Assembly (NCBI GenBank): GCA_000934385.1
Contig: KN880483.1
Coordinates: 62,001 to 126,000, forward strand
Reading direction: 5' to 3'
Length of the DNA: 64,000 bases
From: Cylindrobasidium torrendii FP15055 ss-10
Taxonomy: Eukaryota > Basidiomycota > Agaricomycetes > Agaricales > Physalacriaceae
Shown one piece after another: positions 11,126 to 23,100 of this stretch. Positions within the stretch are counted from its first letter, which is position 1; each line of letters opens with the position of its first letter. Under the pieces are notes generated by a model, which saw only the letters and a list, made by a program, of their open reading frames with translations, was not told the origin of the DNA and did no database searches. The position numbers and the translations under genes were made by a program.

Positions 11126-14100
11126 TCAGGCAGACAAAACGGGCGGAGCCCCATTCCTTAGGACAGCCGCCTTGCGTATTGCTACTGCACACTCGTCCTG
11201 ACTTAATTCCACCTTCTCCACAACGTCCGCCAGCGACCCAAATGCGCTCTTCACCGTAGGGATGCACTGTGCTCTGGGGGCAGTGTACGGCATGATTAGC
11301 GCGCCGTTGGTCTTGGTCGGTGTCGGTAGAGGAGTCGATGGACGAGAGATCAAAGATGGTGTCGACGGTGCTGAATAGAAGCTTCCTGCACTGCCCAGAC
11401 TACGCTGTGCAACCGTGACAGGCCTTGGCTGCTGCATGAAACGCATCACGGCTTGAGGTAGAGTAGCGAACATTGTAGGAAAGGGATCGGCAATCGCCCG
11501 TTTGCCTGCTGCATTGACAACCTGGAGCTTGAAGTCGCTTTGGAGCAACAATTCATGCTGGGAATGCGAAATACTACCAAGTATTGTGGAAGGGTTGGCC
11601 AGAATGCGATTATGCTTGTCGACCCCTTCATGCGGAAGTGCAGGACCATCATCCGCATCGAAGCGCCATTGCTCTGCAAGCCGGGCTTCGTCGTCTGGGT
11701 GGGTGACACATGCGCGTTTGTGTGGCAAGCGCCTATCCATCCCTGGTGCAAGCCGTCGATCCACAAAAGTCCGTCCATTCCTGCCAGTGCGTAATCGCAC
11801 GTTCTGACCATGTGTGCGGCCCTGGTGGATGTTCTTGTTGGCGACAGGCGGGTCCGCAAGTGCAACTCTCTTGAATAGACGAGACAACGGAGGATGATAT
11901 GGTGCAACATAAGGGTTCATCTGCAAACAGCTACTAGACCTAAGTTGACTTTGGATGAATAGGTTGACTTATACTACCCTAGGTTGACCATGGTTTTCCC
12001 CTCCAGGGAAAGGTTTGATGGAACAATAAACTATGGTTAGTCACAAGTCAACTAAGGGCGGCCCAGGTTTACCCAAGTTCAACCAAAGTCAACCAGAGTT
12101 TTAGGATTGGAATGAGCTTACCACCAGGGCAGTGCAGAGTTCCATTGAGGTTTGCTAGAGGGTAAGGTCACAATGAACTGTTATCTGAGGTCATCCTCCG
12201 GGTAGCTAAAGTTACTAGTAAGTTTTCTCTGAGTTTTCTTCAAGTTAACTTGAAGAAAACTCAGAGTTAACTTGAAGAAAACTCAGAGGAAACTTAGAGG
12301 AAACTTCAATTAAACTTGAAGGAAACTCTGTGATAACTCCAAGTCAACTTGAAGGAAACTTGAAGAGAACTCTAAGTCAACTTGAAGAAAACTCTAAGGT
12401 AACTCCAAGTCAACTTGAAGAAAACTCTAAGGTAACTCCAAGTCAACTTGAAGGAAACTCTGTGGTAACTCCAAGTCAACTTGAAGGAAACTTGAAGAGA
12501 ACTCTAAGTTAACCTGAAGGAAGCTTGAAGAGAACTCTAAGTTAACCTGAAGAAAACTTAAAAAAAACTCTAAGTTCACTTGAAGGGAACTTAAAGGAAA
12601 CTCAGAATATACTTGAAGGGAACTGAAGGTTAACTTGTAGGTGACTTCAAAGAAACTCAAGGTTAACTTAAGTCCAAAAGAAGTCAACCACAAGTTCCTG
12701 ATAAGTTAACTAGGTTCCACTTAAAGTAGACCATGTACCTCACATCAGTTTTCACATGACAACCTTAGGTCACATACATCTCAAAAAAAAACAGGAAATA
12801 CAATACTGCATATTAAAAATAGGTACAAAACCATATCTACCATACCAATTACTATAATTATCAAACTGAGCGGAGCACTAAGGTACAGGAACAGATAAAA
12901 ATGCGAAATGAATGTAAGAGTTAAGTCCTTATGCCATACGAGCCCGCCTTGCCGCCTCATCCTGCGCAGCCTGCATCATCATCTTGACGGCTTCACCATC
13001 CTCGGTCACCTCGGTGCGCACCAGCCAGCCCTTTCGCGCCCTCTCACTGGAATGAGGGTTAAGTAAGAAATCACAATAAAACCGATCACATACCAAGCCT
13101 GCTCGAAAACCTTGACCTTCCACTCCTTGAGCAAATCGGGAAAGTCCAACTCGTAGCCACGGAGCTTGAACATGACATCGGTGTAGGTGGTGGCGGAGGC
13201 GACGGTGAACGGCTTGCGTTCCCAACGGCCACCAGCATACTCATCAATGACATGATTACCCTGGAAACAAAGTCAGCAAATGAATTGCAAAATCAGATGA
13301 CATACACAAGTGAGGATCAACCCAAGGAGGGAAAGCGGAATTTCCTGAGCCTCCATGACCCAGGCAAATGCATCGACGTCGAGCCTGGAGCGTTGCGTAA
13401 TGAGAAGGCTGGTGGCAACCTCAACAACCCATTCGGCCTGGCCAAACTTGAGCACATCAAACGTGCGGTTCTGAAGAATGTGTGAGTATAGTCAAGAATG
13501 CAATTCCGGCACATACCACAAGGTCAATACTACCGTACTGCCATACGCGATTTGTCTTGATCCAGTGGACGTCCTCGACGGTGATCCGCTCGGCTTCCTG
13601 GGCATTGGGCGCAGCCCGGGGAATACCCATGAGGTGGATGGCTCCTCGAACGAGGCAAACGGTTGTCGCACGGCAAGCCTGATTGGTGTAGTCAACCTAT
13701 CGGCAAGTTAGTATCTGGAATACCTGCCGAAAATGCAGTACTTACATAAGTAATGGCCCGAGCCAGGCGAGGACTATCCCGCAGCCTGTTCCAAGTGTGA
13801 ACATGTTGAGGGCTGCCGTAGCGGGAATCGTGCGCGGTGCGGTGCATGGTGGCCGTGATTCGGTCCTCGAGATCGTAGGGCGAATGATAAGCATTTTCGG
13901 TGATGATTTCCGCACGGCTTATATTCTTGACATGCTTGAGGAAGATGCGCTCGCGCGAGGTGAACTCCGCCCCAATGACTTTGGCCGACTTGCGGAGCGG
14001 CGTGCGAACATCATCGTCAACGTCCTCGAACTCGTCGTCGCACTGTGCACGTCGTTTGCGAGTTGTGGGAGCCACGGTGGTGGCGTCAAAGATGTCCTGG

Positions 14101-17100
14101 AAGAAATGAGACAAAGAATAATATATTGACGAGTTTGACTCACTGGGCCATCCTCGACATCCATGCCATGGTCATCATCATCCTCAAAGCCCCCACCAAA
14201 ATCGTCGTCAGCGTCGTCGCCATCGCCCAACGCAGGTTGTCTCGGACCAACGTCGCGCTCGTCGTCGGACTCATCCCGATGAGCCTTCGACTGTTGAACG
14301 TAGCTCAAATGCAGACCTGCCAGAGCGTCGTCGACATCGGCTAGCGGCGGCATATCCTGCGCCGAACCGGCCGTCGCCTGTGCTGCTACAGGGCCGTCGA
14401 CCTCTTCATCACGCTCAGCAGCCATGATGGCTTGTGCGCGTCGGTGGGCGACTGTGGGAGCTGGTAAGTTGCCGATACACTGGTGGTGAACATTTCTGCT
14501 CACCCTCTTCTTTCGCCGCCTTCCTTGCTGCGTCTTTACGACGTTGGGCAGCGAGCTTGGCGGGAGTCGGACCAGGAGTGATAGGCGCGGCGGCTTGTGC
14601 GACTTTTGCTGCACCGCGGGTGACGGCGCCCGGACGACGAGCAATCAGCTGCGCCCTCGTGATGGTCGAGGTCTTTTCAGCGATGCTGGCGGCGCGAGTT
14701 GTCGGCGTGGAAGTCGATTGCGACATTGAGCTCGGTATGGAATAGGAGAAAGAGTGAGTGAGAGAAGAGGGGAAAAGAGGGAATGGGAATGATGATTATT
14801 GCCGTCGCGGTGTCTAGCTTATATACAAGTCGTACGGAAAATTGGTGTTCCGCGCTGGGGCTTAGCAACACGGGATTATGGTGAAAACATACCGTAAACA
14901 AACGGGTAACACAGCTGCGCAAACGAAATAATACAAACTGTAAAGTAGCAACGTAATGTTACAATGGAAACTCACTGCCATTTGGGGAACATCCTATCAA
15001 CTAGCAGCGCTGGGCGCTCCGCATCTTGCCCAGCCTCGTGATCCGCCATTGAGTACTCCTTCAAGTAGCGCATCCAGCCCCGCTTTGAATTGCCGCCACG
15101 GTACACGAATTCTGAGAGGCCGCCGCTGCTGTACGATGTGACCGAATATCGGATCTCGTCCTCGCCAATTTGGATATTTGCGTGTGGAAACAATGCCGTT
15201 GGGAACCATGCTTCAGCTCCCTGCGGGAACTGAATGAGGAGCCGTAGTGTTGGAAAGACGATGTGTCCACCGGTACGGTAGTTGTACGGTCCAAAAGCGC
15301 GCAGCGGTGCCCACCCATACGCATTGTCTGTATCGTCGATATGTGTCTCGCAGATGGTCTGAGGACCGAAATTGAACGTTGTGAGCGCAAAGGGAAGCTC
15401 CTCGAAGTTGAACTTGAGGTGTTCGCAGTCTGGGTGCATCGAAATCGCCTCGCGAATATCCCAATACGTCGAGTGCATATCTGGGTTGTATATCCTCCAT
15501 GTGACTGCTCAAACGGACTCGATGAGCAGGTGTTAACGCAGCATTGAGAACAGTGCACATACTATCTGACTGTCGTGCCTCATAGACAAAGTCCGGGTTG
15601 TTGAGTAGCTCCGCAAGGATTCGACGATTGGTAACCAAGTTGTCCACTCGTAAAGGTATCTGCGCAAGCATGGATATCGAGATGTGGAATGTAAAGTCTG
15701 GGATACATACGGGTGTTCCAGTGGCATGGACAATGCCCTCTCTCAGAGCATAGAAATCGCCCTTCCCGCCGGTTTTTTTGCTGAGCAAGGCCTTTTCAGA
15801 TGCTTTGCGCAGAGCCTCTGTCATGCGCTCTTGCCTCTCCAATCCCTCCTTCGACATGTCACGTTTGCGCAAGAGAATGATTAGGCGGCGTTGGCAGTCG
15901 AGTATGGCGATGGTTTCCAATCCGTCCCACTCCAGCTGCCGGAATCCCTCGTTCATTGCTTCCTGGAGGGTACGAGGCGAGTGGTATGTACGACGCGATG
16001 ACCCCCGCCATCCTCCTGTCCCACAAGGCATATCGGCGATGTCGAAGTTCGTTAGGATGAGCACCTTCGTCCTAGCAAGGTGCTTAATCCAGATATCTTT
16101 GAGGCCGCGGAAACGATCTTGTGCATCACGCTTGGCGCGCTGGTTAGTTCGACGACGCTGAATTGCATCCTGGGACCGTGCTTTGATTTTCTTCCTGGGT
16201 GGTGGGAGCGTGACTGTGCTGTCGTCGGTGAGGATAGCAAATGTTGGCGGCGGCGGCTTGGGTAATGACGGAAGAGTATGAGGAGCAGTTGTCAATGCGA
16301 CACGCGCTACGACGCCGGGAGTGACTTTGGGGAGAGCCTTCACAGGGCGCGTCTTTGGGATTGTGTTGGATGGGGCGGCTTCGAGATGCGAGCTGTCACT
16401 GCGCTTGCGTTTGGATGATGAACGCGTGGGTTCTTTTTGAGGCTGGATTGGGTGTTGGACCGGCGATGTGTTGGCTTGGTGCGATAGATGGCCGAAGTCA
16501 TTGAACTGGTCGACTTTGCTGCGGTGGCGATATGCTTTGGTTATAACATACCGTGGAGTGGGAACGTTGTGGGATATGGGTGCGGTGGGAGCTGGCGGGG
16601 ACGTAGATCTCGTTTGATGTGGACTAGTACCGACGCCGTTTGCAAATGTGATTCCGTCCAAACGAACCCTCAGTGGACAAAGGTCAGCGTCCATGATAGC
16701 CCGCTCGAGCGAAGCAAGATTGAATGTAGTCTGAAATCCATTAGCTCAATTCAAGGGTGTGCAGATTCACCATTCGCATTCTCGCCAGCTGCCAAAATTT
16801 TCCAGCCCAATCCGGTATTGTACTTGTAGTGGCAGCGGGCGATAAACGAATGGCTAAAATACACAGAACTGGATACGCACCTCCGAGATAGAGACACCGT
16901 CGGCAGTCATGGTGTTGTGTTGAGAAGTAAGGAGCGAGGGGTGGAACGAGCGGAGTGATGGACGCGACCTTCAAGTCGTGCCAAAAAGACAATAGCCCAA
17001 GCTAATGTCTGGATTTCTCTAGCACAAGCTACGAGAAGGCTGGGATACAGCGTCAAGCTGCAATCCTCAGCGGTGTCGAATTTCTTCTTGGTGTTGGATA

Positions 17101-20100
17101 GCGACCGTGGTGGTAAGAGGATAAAGTGGATTGGCACGATCGCCGATCGTGTCAAGCCAACAAAAGATCCCGCAAATAAACGCCACAGGCTCTTTTTCAT
17201 TATACATTTGACGCACAGCAGAAAGTAGTGTAGGAGAGAAATAGTCCAAAACATAGTGTCCATTACGCATCGTAGACAAAAACTAATATATACAAGAATC
17301 ACCGCAACGTCAATCTAAACCAATATCGCCCCCACGTTTGTCTCACGCGGAAGAGTGGGAGCACGCGAAAAGACCTCCTTGAATGCGTTGACGTAGTGTC
17401 TCGCAATTCCCCTCTCTGCCTGGCTAACGGCGCCGATCATCCCGTCCACATTGAGCTCATCCTCCCGCATGAGCGCAAGTCCCTTTACTTGCTGCAGAAC
17501 ATCGGTGCTCAGACGCCATTTGTCTCGCCACTGATCCATCAGCAGCCCCAATTGCAATAGTGCCTTCACTTTGTCAGAGTTCCTGCGTGCTGCAAAGCCG
17601 TGCGACCTCTTGTAGAACGAATCGTGTGGTACATATCGGCCATCGAAATGAGCAACTGACTGTAAGACTTCAAGGCGCCGCTCTTCTTGAGAGTAACGAG
17701 CACTGGAGGAGAGAGGATCAACGAGTTCAGGAGTCATGCTACCCGTGACCGTACTGCTGGACGATGTCGCGGGGTCGTAAAGCTTTGAGTCGAGGTTGGT
17801 GAGCTCCCAGCGCCATTCGACTTCATTCATGTCTGCAAGGATCGAACGAGTGATGGAAACAGACAGCGGCTTTGTTGTGTCGATGCAGATTCCTTGCCAC
17901 AAAAGTCCAGTTGGCAATTCTGACAGCGATATCGTGCCCTGAAGCGGTCAATGATACGCAAGTTCCACGGTAGAGCAACACACCTCATACCCAGCGTCCT
18001 TCACTGACCGGTTCAGCTCATCTTCAGCCTTCCGCCGTGCGTTCGCGTTGGCCGAGCCCTCAGCACTTGCCTTCACCGTACATGCCACAAGATTACTCCG
18101 CCAGACGGTATTCTTGAGGGCGCAATCTGCTGCGGCCGTCTGAATGCGGTAGATAAGGACAGGACGATAGTGAACATAGGCGCATAGTGCCCCGTCGCGG
18201 ACACGGTCGTTGGTCATGTTTGCGACCATGGCAGCATCGGGGAATGCGTATCCGCGCCAGTCAGCCTTGGAGTCCTTGGCGCCCGGCCATGTTGGCTGCA
18301 ATGAGTCGTTATGACCTCGTCCTGCTGCCGCGGCGGCGTCGATCCATTGCTCAAGAGGTGCGGTAATGTATTTGGATCGATTGACCCACTTTGACGACGC
18401 TGCCTGAGTGCTTTGGTTCGAGGATTTTTTCGGTTTGTGCGAATATGAACCAGAGGCAGCGGAGATCGTTGACGATGTGCGAGTATGCGATGCGGAGGCT
18501 GTCGATGCGACCATGGGAGTGCTGGTGCTTGCCTGGGAGGGCAGCAAGTGTTGCGAAGCATCATAAATCCCGAACTCCTTAAGCTGACCGATTTGGACCG
18601 GTAGCCATTCGATTTGTGGATGTTGAAGCGGGTGGTCACGACGTAGCCATGCGTTCATGGCGGAGAGACGATGTGGACTCTTTGCGTCCCCGCGAAATAT
18701 GATGGGACTGTTGGCCGCACGAGAGGGCTTGAGGATGATGGGGATACCAGGTGTGCCGACCTGCTCTCCCGGCGCTGTAATGACAGTGCTACTGAGCACA
18801 GCTCTCATGACATCGTTGGGCAGAAGGCGCTTGATATCGGTATTGACATTGACCTCGCCGAGGCGTCGGATAAAGTATGTTGGGAGACCCGCCCTGAACA
18901 AGATTTCGGCGGTTTCGTGGCTGCTGGTGATAGCGCCAAGGCGACTGGTATCTACTGGGAGGGGCGGGTCGGGAGAATCAACATAGAGGCGGCGAAAAGT
19001 TTCGTGCCAGTCAATGAACGCCAAAAGGTCCAGTAAGAGACGCTGAACGCTTGACCAGAGCCAGACACAGTCGCTCCATGCTCCCGGGATACCGAGACGG
19101 TTGAGGGCATTCTTGAACATTCGGAGCATTGGCTTGCGAGTCGATAGACTGGCAACTGCATCTGTATTGGCAAGTTCGGCGGCACGTAAGATGTCCTCGA
19201 ACTTCTTGATGACTGCGCGCGACTCTTCTTCAAGCGTAGACACCAAACGACCATTGATGATGCCGAAGGAACTATTGAGATATGTTGGAATCCAGTCTTG
19301 AGGTCGAAGCTCGGCGTGGCGGATGACCTGCTTGCTTCCTGGGCTACCGACTTGAGGGGCAAACATGAGAGGAAGATGTCCATTCGTGTTACGAAAAACT
19401 TGAGGGTGCAGTGTCGCATCATCAATACCCCATTTCCCGTCCGCGAGAACGCGTATAACGCGCTGAGTGTGCACAAGTGGATTAGGTACAGACATCATGT
19501 TTGGTGAGGAGATAATGAGGGACGATGTGGGGTCGGCTGGGTCGGGAAAGATGCCTCCAACGACGCCATGTGTGTATGTCTCGCACTGGGATGGTTGCAT
19601 TCTGGCTGGGGATCTGTGAGATGAGCATGGTCATGGGTTGCATCGAATCCAACACACCAATTCTGAAGGGGAGAGAGAACAAGAGGCGGTGTGGAACGAG
19701 ACTTGTAGAGAGATGTAACAATCTTTGGAAGTTAACACATGGCAGGCGCATTGCAAAGGGTAGGCGCACCGGAATTATTGGAAACCAGCGGAAAGCACCT
19801 TGTGTTGTCGGAGTATATGGCTTGTGGCGTTGCAAGTCGATGTGGTACGTCCTTCAACAGTGCCAACACAAGTTGAACACACAACTGCCTAGCGTCTATC
19901 TAGGCAGCCGAAACTTGGTAGCGTCAAGCTATCAAGCACGTAGATCGCTTGGCAACAAGCCAAGCGTTCTGATACCGATGGTCTTGATGTGTAGCTGATT
20001 TGGCTGACGTCGAGAGCGTGTAGAGGAAGTAGCAGCTAGTGGTAGGTGTGAAAAGGCAAGTTACGCGATGCATTGATCGGCGCATCAAACCGAAGCGGCA

Positions 20101-23100
20101 TTGGCCGGCCGAGGTTGGGATCATTCTGTCTTTTCACCGCCAGTATCACTGCGCGCACGGCTCCTAGATTGACGCTAGGAGCCGCTACAGCATATTAGAT
20201 TGACTCTAATATGTTGTGAATAGCTGTGCATTGATTGTATAGTTATAGGGTTGCTTATCGTGACGGTAGCAACTCTGCACCATTAGCAACAACGACCAAC
20301 CGACAGCAACACATCCCATACATTGGCAAACCTCCGCCGCTCACTATTATTTTCACCTTACCTGGCACACGAGCAACTTCTTTTTCTGCTCTCCTCTTCC
20401 ATTTCCAAGTCCTCGCGTCGATTTTTGTATTTGTGGGCACGATGGCACCCCATTTTTTGTCTGCGGAGCGGAGATGAAAGAAGCTCTCCCAGGTATGTCG
20501 AATATTTCCAAATGCTCGCGCGTTACTCACTCAGTCCAAGGCGTGGCAAGCTGCATCATGTGTAGTACCCACCGTGGACTGTATGGATCACACGAGCCAA
20601 TCTCGGCTATCGGTGCGTCTATCGCTTAAAAACTGAAGCTACCCATCTAACCAGTACACAGGACTCCAATAATCCATCTCCTTGCTTCCACTATGTCGAC
20701 TGAAGTCATATACGCCTGCACAAATCCCGGCTGTGACAAGATCTATACGGTTCACGGGCATCTACTCAGCCACATGCGACAGTCTGCCGTCTGTAGACAA
20801 TGGTTCGAACACATGAAGGAGGTCCGCGCAGGAAAGCAGCGCCTTCCGGATGCCACCATCGTGCCAGGCTCGATACATGACCTGAATGCTCGAGAGTTCT
20901 CACCGGAACCGGACGACAACCCCACTGATCCCTCGAACGCGGAGTACGAGGATGCAGCAGGTCAAGAAGCTGGCAGCGTTGAGGATGATGATTACGACGA
21001 TGAGGGTGACGACGATGAAGACGAGGAGCTCGAGGATGCAGCGCGAGAGCAACTTCTACGTGACTGGATCCACCGTCAGAGCGAGCATGACGATTTACTT
21101 GTCATCGACCAGCCCGACATTATTGTTGGGCAGCCCGGCCCGGGACCAACAACCCTTCGCACTCGCCTCGGTCGCATGATTGGAGCTCAAGCGCGCGTAT
21201 TCGATGAGGGAGGCGACAGCGATAGCGGACGACCGGATGACATTATTGAGCACCATCCGACTGGGGGAGTCGCCATCCGTATGTCAACATCGTTGTACGA
21301 GCGGTGGGATGCTCTTTTTGGCGTGGGACGGGTCCCTGAGAACGAACGGATGGACGGTAGCGGCCAGCCGGAATTGGAGGGCAGCCTGTACAAGCCGTTC
21401 GCTTCAAAATTGGACTGGGATGTTGCGCAGTGGATGGTCAGCGAGGGCATTGGCCACGGATCTTTCAACCGACTGCTGGAAATCGATGGTGTGAGTTGAG
21501 TCTTACAGCGACAAGGTTTCTTTTCTAATTCTATTCTATTAGTTGCGAGAACGCCTTGGATTATCGTATCGGAATACTGCTGGGCTGCACGAGAGCGTCG
21601 ACGCCATCCCACGTCGGGCGGGGCAGTGGTACGACAAGCATATATCCTTTCCCGACCGCCCGAACGAAATTTTCATCCTTCGCCATCGAGATATCATTGA
21701 ATGTATTCGTAGTCTGTGGGGCGATCCTGAACTGTCAAAGCACATCGTTTACAAGCCATGCAAACTTTTTCAAAAGTCCACTGAGCCAGGGACAGAACAC
21801 GGATCGCGTCTCTACAACGAGATGTGGACGGGGCAATGGTGGTGGTTTGTTCAAGTGCGTCGTCTGCTCTCGATCCTTCAATCACTAACCTCGCTGTAGG
21901 ACAAACTTCCTATCGGACACACCCTAGCTCCCGTCATCATTGCAACCGACAAAACCCAGTTGACCGTCTTTCGTGGCAACAAACAAGCATATCCCGTTTA
22001 TCTTACACTGGGCAATATCCCAGGTCGTCTCCGCCGCCAACCTTCCCAGCAGGCTTGCATACTCGTCGGTTACCTTCCCATCGAGAAAGCCGCCAAGCCT
22101 GGTTTATCCAAACGACAATTCTCTGCCCGGCAACAACTCATCTTTCACGCCGCTATGCGTCACTTGCTCGACCCACTCGTCAATGCTGGAAAGCATGGCG
22201 TTGAGATGACTTCCGGAAGCGGCGAAGTTCATCTTGTACATCCCATCCTTGCCGCCTACGTTGCGGACTATCCCGAGCAGTGTCTTGTGACCTGCAGCAA
22301 ATCCGGGACATGTCCCAAGTGCAAGTGCGGCGCCGACAATCTCAACGACTTCACGACTCAGTACCCGCTCCGTACGCAGACCGATACTATTCAGACTATG
22401 CAAGATGTCGCATCCAAAACAAGCAGCCCCAGCGCCTACTACGAGGAGTGCATGGTACGCGACGTGAACGGCAATGTCACAACTCCTTTCTGGGCCGACC
22501 TACCGTACACGGACATCCATATGGCACAGACCCCCGATGTGCTGCACCAGTTGTATCAAGGCGTCATCCAGCACTTGGTGAAATGGTGTCAGGTTCTTGG
22601 AACGGAGCGCGAACTTGATCGTCGGATTCGCCGCCTCCCGCCAGCGCTGGGCCTGCGACACTTCAAGAACGGCATTAGTGCTTTGTCTCAAGTCAGTGGG
22701 ACAGAGCGGAAGAATATTGGGAAGATCCTGTTGGGTTGCATAGTCGACCTTCTTCCCATCGAGGCTGTCACCGCTTGCCGAGCTATTCTTGATTTCGTTT
22801 ACCTTGCCCAGTATACCACCCACGACGAGGCCACTCTTGGCTACATGAATGACGCTCTCGACCTCTGGAAGAAGCACCAGGGCATTTTCCTCCGCACAGA
22901 TGTTCGTGACAACCTTGATATACCCAAATTCCACTCGCTTCGCCACTACGTATCCAGTATCCGACTCTTCGGCGCGACGAATAACTTCAATACGGAGATG
23001 TTTGAACGCTTGCATATCGAGTTTGCCAAGAAGGGCTGGCGCGCATCGAACAAGCGTGACGAATTTCCCCAAATGACCCAGTGGGTCACCCGCCAAGAAA

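Noticed and set aside
12330..12512. Plus frame with a TPSQLEGNS-type peptide repeat
   Set aside because: The peptide periodicity follows from the DNA tandem array, there is no stable frame across the whole array and no splice partner.
20158..20213. Rho-independent-type terminators
   Set aside because: The hairpins have no T tract and lie in a divergent promoter of a fungal element, so this reading does not apply.
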